A DNA stretch of 64,000 nt. It comes from Streptococcus oralis. Lineage in GTDB: Bacteria > Bacillota > Bacilli > Lactobacillales > Streptococcaceae. Both the position numbers and the translations under genes were made by a program. Of the stretch, positions 59,581 through 64,000 are shown in pieces. The notes under the pieces are model-generated. The model was not told the origin of the DNA. It did no database searches and saw nothing but the letters and a program-made list of their open reading frames with translations. The DNA lies in contig NZ_KQ969039.1 of assembly GCF_001578705.1 (NCBI RefSeq), positions 54,590 through 118,589 on the forward strand, given 5' to 3'. The stretch's first letter is position 1; the number at the start of each line of letters is the position of its first letter.

Positions 59581-61236
59581 ATGAAAATTATCATTGTCGG
59601 GGGAGTTGCAGGCGGAATGTCAGCAGCAACCCGTCTCAGACGTCTCATGGAAGGCGCTGAAATCACTATTTTTGAGAAAGGTCCCTTTGTTTCCTTTGCA
59701 AACTGTGGACTTCCTTACTATGTTTCAGGAGAAATTGCAAACCGTGATAGTTTATTGGTCCAAACTCCTGAAAGTCTCAAGGCACGCTTTAATCTGGATG
59801 TTCGTCCTTTCCATGAGGTCATCAGCATTTCGCCAGCAGAGCACACTGTGACAGTGCGACACGATGGACAGGAATTCACAGAAAGCTACGACAAGTTGAT
59901 CCTCTCCCCAGGAGCTAAGCCATTTGTTCCTACCATTGAAGGCTTGGCAGAAGCTAAGAATGCCTACACGCTCCGCAATGTTCCCGATCTTGATGAAATT
60001 ATGGCAGCCTTGGACAATCATCCAAAAGAAGCTGTCGTTATCGGTGCAGGCTTTATCGGGCTTGAAATGGCTGAAAACCTGACAAAACGTGGATTGCAAG
60101 TTACTATCGTTGAGAAAGCACCCCATGTCTTGCCACCATTAGATCAAGAAATGGCAGCCTTTGTCCAAGCAGAATTGCTGGCAAACGGCGTTCGCGTTAT
60201 CACTTCTCAGTCTGCGACTCGATTTGAAGACCAAGGAAAAATCATCGTTCTCGAAAATGGTCAAAAGATCACTTCTGACCTCACCATCCTTTCTGTCGGT
60301 GTTGAACCTGAAAACGGACTGGCTAAAGCTGCGGGGATTGAACTGGGACTACGTGGCGGTATCTTGGTCGACGAACACTACAAAACCAGTCAAAAAGATA
60401 TTTTTGCGGTTGGGGATGCCATCGTCGTCAAGCAAGAGATTACAGGCCAAGATGCCCTCATTTCACTAGCTTCTCCTGCTAATCGTCAAGGGCGCCAAGT
60501 AGCGGATGTCATCGCAGGACTCGATCGTACAAACAAGGGCAGTATCGGCACCGCTATCGTTCGTGCCTTTGATATGACAGCTGCTTCGACTGGTCTCAGC
60601 GAACGCATCCTTCGCATGAATCAACTCCCTTACAAGGCGCTTCATGTCAGCGGGAAAGACCATGCTGGTTATTATCCAGGTGCAACGGATGTTACTTTGA
60701 AACTCCTCTTTGACCCAACCAGTGGCAAAATCTACGGTGCCCAAGCAGTTGGAAAGAAAGGTGTTGATAAGCGAATTGATATCCTAGCCACAGCCATCAA
60801 AGGAAATCTCACTATCTTTGACTTGCCAGAATTGGAGTTTACCTATGCACCACCATTTGGCTCTGCCAAGGATCCCGTCAATATGCTGGGCTACGCAGCC
60901 TTGAACCTTATCGAAGGTCTCAGTGACAATATTCAATGGTACCAGCTCGAAGACGAACTGGCTAAGGGAAAGAAATTCCTTGATGTACGGACAAGTGGCG
61001 AATTTCAGAGTGGTCGACTCAAAGTCGATACCATTCATATCCCCCTAAACGAACTACGGGAACGCTTGGATGAACTAGACGAGAACCAAGCCTACATCGT
61101 TAGCTGCCACAGTGGTTTGCGCAGCTATATCGCAGAGCGTATCCTCAAGCAAGCAGGATTTACCGTCCAAAACCTTGACGGCGCTTATTCACTATACAAA
61201 ATGGCCAACCCAGAAGGAGTAGAATATGGTAACTAA
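59581..61236 (+). CDS. cdr: CoA-disulfide/persulfide reductase with C-terminal rhodanese domain
   Basis: A 551-aa flavoprotein. FAD-binding IIIVGGVAGGMSAATRLRR at the start, the single redox cysteine C42 in SFANCGLPYYVSG, an NAD(P)H fold (AVVIGAGFIGLEMAENL near 150), FAD motif VGDAIVV near 278, and a fused rhodanese domain (about 455-550) with active cysteine in SCHSGLRS near 518. This CoADR-rhodanese architecture reduces CoA disulfide or persulfide and lowers sulfane sulfur. AAAGGAG precedes the ATG. Confidence 0.92.
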   Translation: MKIIIVGGVAGGMSAATRLRRLMEGAEITIFEKGPFVSFANCGLPYYVSGEIANRDSLLVQTPESLKARFNLDVRPFHEVISISPAEHTVTVRHDGQEFTESYDKLILSPGAKPFVPTIEGLAEAKNAYTLRNVPDLDEIMAALDNHPKEAVVIGAGFIGLEMAENLTKRGLQVTIVEKAPHVLPPLDQEMAAFVQAELLANGVRVITSQSATRFEDQGKIIVLENGQKITSDLTILSVGVEPENGLAKAAGIELGLRGGILVDEHYKTSQKDIFAVGDAIVVKQEITGQDALISLASPANRQGRQVADVIAGLDRTNKGSIGTAIVRAFDMTAASTGLSERILRMNQLPYKALHVSGKDHAGYYPGATDVTLKLLFDPTSGKIYGAQAVGKKGVDKRIDILATAIKGNLTIFDLPELEFTYAPPFGSAKDPVNMLGYAALNLIEGLSDNIQWYQLEDELAKGKKFLDVRTSGEFQSGRLKVDTIHIPLNELRERLDELDENQAYIVSCHSGLRSYIAERILKQAGFTVQNLDGAYSLYKMANPEGVEYGN

Positions 61237-61522
61237 TATCAGCATGGCTGACTTTTATGAAAAATATCAACATGAAAATCTAGATCTTATCGATGTCCGT
61301 GAAGTACATGAATTCCAAGCAGGACATGCACCAGGTGCTAAAAATCTGCCGTTAAGTACCTTGGAGCAAGGCTACAAAGAACTCAAACCTGACCATGAAT
61401 ACCATGTCATCTGCCAAGGGGGAGTGCGTTCTGCCTCTGCCTGTCAATTTCTCAGCGCCCAAGGCCTAACCGTTACCAATGTAGAAGGTGGTATGAATGC
61501 TTGGCCCGGTGAGGTAGAATAA
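61226..61522 (+). CDS. single-domain rhodanese
   Basis: A 98-aa sulfurtransferase: LIDVREVHEFQAGHAPGAKN and active-site CQGGVRS with C63. It overlaps the reductase gene by 11 bp, has AAGGAG upstream, and completes the three-gene persulfide operon. A terminator follows. Confidence 0.9.
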   Translation: MVTNISMADFYEKYQHENLDLIDVREVHEFQAGHAPGAKNLPLSTLEQGYKELKPDHEYHVICQGGVRSASACQFLSAQGLTVTNVEGGMNAWPGEVE

Positions 61523-61524
61523 GC

Positions 61525-61562
61525 AAAAAACCGATTAAGATGAACTTAATCGGCTTTTTTAA
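61525..61562. terminator. bidirectional terminator after the persulfide operon
   Basis: CCGATTAAG (61531-61539) and CTTAATCGG (61545-61553) with T-runs on both strands; serves the convergent genes. Confidence 0.9.
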
Positions 61563-61565
61563 TCT

Positions 61566-62054
61566 TTATAACTCAATGATGTGAGCTTCGTAACCAATGG
61601 CTTCTAGGAATTTGAGTATATCTTTCGTATCCAAAAAGAGGGTTTTCTCGTTGGTATTGGGGTGGAAACTCATCCGTTTTTCAGACATGATTTCTTTATC
61701 AAAATAAACCTGAATGTCCTTGTCAGTATTGTTGAGCAAGCCAAATGGAGAGACAACACCTGCTGGTAACATCATTTTTTCAAACAAGCTCTCAGAGGAA
61801 GCCATACGGATTCTATTGGCTCCTACCAAATCCTTCAAGAGGTCCATGTCCAAACGCTTTTGATCATCCATGATTACCAGATAATAGGCTGTTTTCTTTT
61901 TGTTGGTGAGAAACATTGTCTTGGTACGGACACCTTCGATCCCTTCGATAAAGCTGTCTGCCTGCTCCGTCGTTAAGGCTGGCTCGTGCTCCACGATTTC
62001 AAAAGGAATATCTAGCTCATTTAGCATTTCTACTACTTTTTCGTATGCTTCCAT
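61566..62054 (-). CDS. aminoacyl-tRNA deacylase, ProX/PrdX (YbaK) family
   Basis: A 162-aa free-standing editing protein that hydrolyses mischarged tRNA, usually Ala- or Cys-tRNA(Pro). Signature: PFEIVEHEPALTTEQADSFIEGIEG at the start and RKTMFL-like strand (VRTKTMFLTNKKKTAYYLVIMDD), lysine in KRLDMDLLKDLVG near 67, and MLPAGVVSPFGLLNN near 97. Substrate inferred from the family. Convergent with the persulfide operon. Confidence 0.88.
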   Translation of the reverse strand: MEAYEKVVEMLNELDIPFEIVEHEPALTTEQADSFIEGIEGVRTKTMFLTNKKKTAYYLVIMDDQKRLDMDLLKDLVGANRIRMASSESLFEKMMLPAGVVSPFGLLNNTDKDIQVYFDKEIMSEKRMSFHPNTNEKTLFLDTKDILKFLEAIGYEAHIIEL

Positions 62055-62096
62055 TTGCTGGCCTCCTTTATTAACTTGATAGCCCTAAAAAGTGGG

Positions 62097-62354
62097 TTAT
62101 TTCCGTTTGATTAGGTACTGAACAGCCTTTTCCAAGCGTTCTTTTTGAGCCTCAGGGTCGTCTAGGGGTTGGTTGATGCAGGCTGTGAGATTCTCGGTAA
62201 TCATCATCTCAATCACACGCTCCACACTCGAACGAACCGCTGTCAACTGGGTAATGATATCTGCACAATCACGCTCTTCTTCTATCATTTTTTGGATACC
62301 ACGTAACTGGCCCTCTGAACGTTTCAGGCGTGTTATATACTTTGAGTTTGTCAT
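62097..62354 (-). CDS. cstR: CstR-type persulfide-sensing repressor
   Basis: An 85-aa CsoR-family four-helix repressor. Cysteines C30 (EERDCADI) and C59 (ENLTACIN) are the two thiols that form the persulfide sensor. The histidine that CsoR copper sensors have four residues before the second cysteine is N55 here, which points to CstR, not a copper sensor. Promoter: TTGACA 62405-62410, 17 bp, TATAAT 62382-62387, with no operator palindrome, so it seems unregulated. Its operator is the one at 59219-59239. Confidence 0.87.
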   Translation of the reverse strand: MTNSKYITRLKRSEGQLRGIQKMIEEERDCADIITQLTAVRSSVERVIEMMITENLTACINQPLDDPEAQKERLEKAVQYLIKRK

Positions 62355-62381
62355 CTTCTTATCCTTGGTCGATTTTTCTTC

Positions 62382-62410
62382 ATTATATCTCTAATGGACT
62401 CCTTTGTCAA
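62382..62410 (-). promoter_or_regulatory. cstR sigma-A promoter
   Basis: TTGACA (62405-62410), 17-bp spacer, TATAAT (62382-62387); matches the consensus and contains no CstR-type palindrome. Confidence 0.85.
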
Positions 62411-62463
62411 AATTCTCGTTCCCTCTTTATCTATAGAATCTTACCCTGCTATCGCTTTCATGG

Positions 62464-62469
62464 TATAAT
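62464..62469 (+). promoter_or_regulatory. extended -10 promoter of the relPRS-like operon
   Basis: TGGTATAAT (TGn plus TATAAT at 62464-62469). The -35 region (TTACCC, 62441-62446) is weak, as extended -10 promoters often have. Confidence 0.65.
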
Positions 62470-62494
62470 AGAATGACAAATACTATTAGAATCT

Positions 62495-63157
62495 ATGCTC
62501 GTTGCAATACGAGCCATTCTTAGAATGGACCAGCCTATGAACTCTATCTACGGCACTTGCGAAGCCTACTTACCCACTATCTTGCAGACCTTTGTCCAAG
62601 ATATAGAAAAAGCTGCTACAAACTACAAACAAGAAACCTCTCTCAAACTATATGAGCATTTGCATGCGCGCATCAAAACAGAAAAAAGTATGCGTGAAAA
62701 ATGCCAACGCAAAGGCCTTCCTCAGACGAGTCAATCCGCTCTTAAAGAAATCCGAGATGCCATCGGTGTTCGGATCATCACAGGCTTTACAGATGATATC
62801 TACCGCATCGTAGAGTATATTCGTCAGATACCTACCATCCATATTTTAAAAGAGAAAGACTATATTCGTCAGGTCAAACCCAATGGCTACCGCTCCTATC
62901 ATCTGATCCTAGAGGTGACCACTCCTTACCCAGACTGTCTGGGAAATGCCCAAGGTACCTACTTTATCGAAATCCAGCTACGCACGATTGCCATGGATTC
63001 CTGGGCCAGCCTTGAGCACCAGATGAAATACAAGAAAAACATCCAAAATCCTGAGCGAATCACGCGCGAACTCAAGCGTTGTGCCGATGAGCTTGCTTCA
63101 TGTGACTTGACCATGCAGACCATCCGTGATTTGATTCAGAGATCTGACCAAGACTAA
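62495..63157 (+). CDS. relP: small alarmone synthetase, RelP-like
   Basis: A 220-aa single-domain (p)ppGpp synthetase. The synthetase core has KEIRDAIGVRIITGFTDDIYRIVEYI, the YIRQVKPNGYRSYHLILEV substrate segment and EIQLRT catalytic strand near residue 155, with no hydrolase or regulatory domains. Gene order relP-response regulator-kinase is that of the relPRS operon of S. mutans. The start is uncertain: ATGs at 62495, 62525 and 62537 are all in frame and none has a good ribosome site. A 6-bp hairpin GCTCGT/ACGAGC (62498-62515) lies between. Confidence 0.88.
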   Translation: MLVAIRAILRMDQPMNSIYGTCEAYLPTILQTFVQDIEKAATNYKQETSLKLYEHLHARIKTEKSMREKCQRKGLPQTSQSALKEIRDAIGVRIITGFTDDIYRIVEYIRQIPTIHILKEKDYIRQVKPNGYRSYHLILEVTTPYPDCLGNAQGTYFIEIQLRTIAMDSWASLEHQMKYKKNIQNPERITRELKRCADELASCDLTMQTIRDLIQRSDQD

Positions 63158-63166
63158 GGAGAACCT

Positions 63167-63841
63167 ATGAAAATCCTACTTGCCGAAGATGAAGCTCAAC
63201 TAAATCGCGTCATCACTGTTGCTTTAGAACGCGAAGGCTATAGCGTTGATTCTGTTTTTAACGGACAAGATGCTGTCGAAAAGGCTAAATCTAACCACTA
63301 TCACCTCATGATTTTTGACATCATGATGCCAATTAAAACTGGAATTGAAGCCCTCAAAGAAATTCGCCAGTTGGGCAATACGACTCACGTTATCATGCTG
63401 ACAGCCATGGCGGAAGTAGATGACCGTGTAACTGGACTCGATGCAGGTGCCGACGACTACTTGACCAAACCCTTTTCTCTCAAGGAACTATTGGCTAGAC
63501 TCCGATCTACTGCCCGCCGTCTGGAGGACTATACCCCAGATACGGTCCAATTAGGTAACACTTGCTTAGATATTGATGAGCAAGAACTAGTGGCTGCAAA
63601 CAGCATTCGCTTGGGAAAGAAGGAGACCCAACTCCTAGCTCTCCTCATCCAGCATACTAACCAAGCCCTCAGCTCTCAACAACTACTAGAGCAAATCTGG
63701 CCAGATGAGTTGGAAGAAAGTGATCACGAGCTTGTCTTTCTCTATATTTCCTACCTACGCCAAAAGCTTCAAAGTGTTCAGTCCAATCTGCAAATTTTAG
63801 GATCTGCAGAAGGGCCTTTCCAACTGATAGGAGGAGACTAG
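63167..63841 (+). CDS. relR: OmpR-family response regulator, RelR-like
   Basis: A 224-aa regulator: receiver with acidic residues (EDE, 7-9), phosphoacceptor D51 (IFDIMMPIKTG) and the KPFSLKELLARL segment; C-terminal winged helix (QQLLEQIWPDELEESDHELVFLYISYLRQKL). AAGGAG precedes the ATG. It lies between the alarmone synthetase and kinase genes, so it likely belongs to the relPRS stress-response operon. Confidence 0.88.
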   Translation: MKILLAEDEAQLNRVITVALEREGYSVDSVFNGQDAVEKAKSNHYHLMIFDIMMPIKTGIEALKEIRQLGNTTHVIMLTAMAEVDDRVTGLDAGADDYLTKPFSLKELLARLRSTARRLEDYTPDTVQLGNTCLDIDEQELVAANSIRLGKKETQLLALLIQHTNQALSSQQLLEQIWPDELEESDHELVFLYISYLRQKLQSVQSNLQILGSAEGPFQLIGGD

Positions 63842-64000
63842 ATGTTTCGAAAACTACGTATCAAGTTCATTGTTACAGCCACTGCTGCTATCGCTCTGAT
63901 TCTTGCATTCTTTCTGGTCTTGATGAATAGCATCGTCTATACTCAGACAGAGGATAATATCCAAACCGTCCTATCCATCTTGTCTAAAAATGAAGGCGAA
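63842..64000 (+). CDS. relS: sensor histidine kinase, RelS-like (start only)
   Basis: The first 53 codons of a membrane protein running off the window: MFRKLRIKFIVTATAAIALI, one transmembrane helix (about 9-29), then an external part starting NSIVYTQTEDNIQ. Its ATG directly follows the relR stop (TAG-ATG). Kinase identity rests on the N-terminal layout and operon position; the catalytic domains are outside the window. Confidence 0.72.
   Translation, partial: MFRKLRIKFIVTATAAIALILAFFLVLMNSIVYTQTEDNIQTVLSILSKNEGE

Noticed and set aside
62097-62354. CsoR copper sensor
   Set aside because: The copper-ligand histidine position is Asn, and the operator controls rhodaneses and a CoA-disulfide reductase, not a copper pump.

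Overview
The window is a piece of a Streptococcus chromosome, most likely of the mitis group (S. mitis / S. oralis / S. pneumoniae relatives). The housekeeping genes are streptococcal (aspS, hisS, ilvD, rpmF-rpmG, rpsD). The gene order on the minus strand, pavB-like adhesin - response regulator - histidine kinase - rpsD, next to a CabP/TrkH potassium system, is the arrangement I recall for the pneumococcal TCS08 locus. Species assignment is an inference from gene content; no rRNA or tRNA gene lies in the window.

Left chromosomal part (1-11050): a possible IS3-type end, a YitT membrane protein, aspS, a five- to six-gene operon of an autoregulated Cro/CI-type regulator with small membrane proteins and a CPBP protease, hisS, a DUF59 Fe-S assembly protein, ilvD with a perfect CodY box upstream, rpmF-rpmG, an HXXEE membrane protein, and rpsD with a structured leader.

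Centre (11051-46930): an integrative and conjugative element of 35,880 bp whose two ends can be read directly. It has 24-bp imperfect terminal inverted repeats (20/24 matching) and is flanked by a perfect 9-bp direct repeat, TACGGTTTT (11042-11050 and 46931-46939). It has no tyrosine or serine integrase. Instead a 464-aa ISLre2/UPF0236-like DDE transposase lies next to the left end, and the insertion point is exactly 16 bp upstream of the -35 box of rpsD. Those are the hallmarks of TnGBS-type elements (DDE transposition coupled to conjugation, insertion about 15-17 bp upstream of sigma-A promoters). From right to left it carries a RepA_N replication module with iterons inside repA, small proteins, a surface-exclusion (SEC10/PgrA-like) protein, a vWA-like surface protein with an incomplete sorting signal, an antigen I/II-type adhesin, a type IV secretion operon (VirB2-, VirB6-, VirB3-, VirB4-, VirB1/CHAP- and VirB8-like proteins, PcfB-like protein, VirD4-like coupling ATPase), a giant TOPRIM/ArdC/zincin protein, an oriT-like region, mobC and a MOBP relaxase, a parA/RHH partition pair with AT-rich repeats, the transposase, and a likely small RNA at the left end. 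I see no antibiotic-resistance gene; the cargo is surface proteins.

Right chromosomal part (46931-64000): the TCS08-like two-component system and its neighbouring SSURE-repeat adhesin, the c-di-AMP-linked potassium uptake pair, a nucleoside phosphorylase, a TetR-controlled ABC-2 exporter with its operator in the promoter spacer, gene remnants, a secreted lipoprotein, an O-acetyltransferase, a CstR-controlled persulfide operon (two rhodaneses plus a CoA-disulfide reductase), a tRNA-editing protein, CstR itself, and a relP-relR-relS stringent-response operon that runs off the end.

The ICE also changes its surroundings. Without it, the rpsD -35 box would lie about 14 nt after the histidine-kinase stop codon with no terminator between. 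With it, kinase transcripts meet an ICE-encoded terminator and rpsD is left with its own promoter only.
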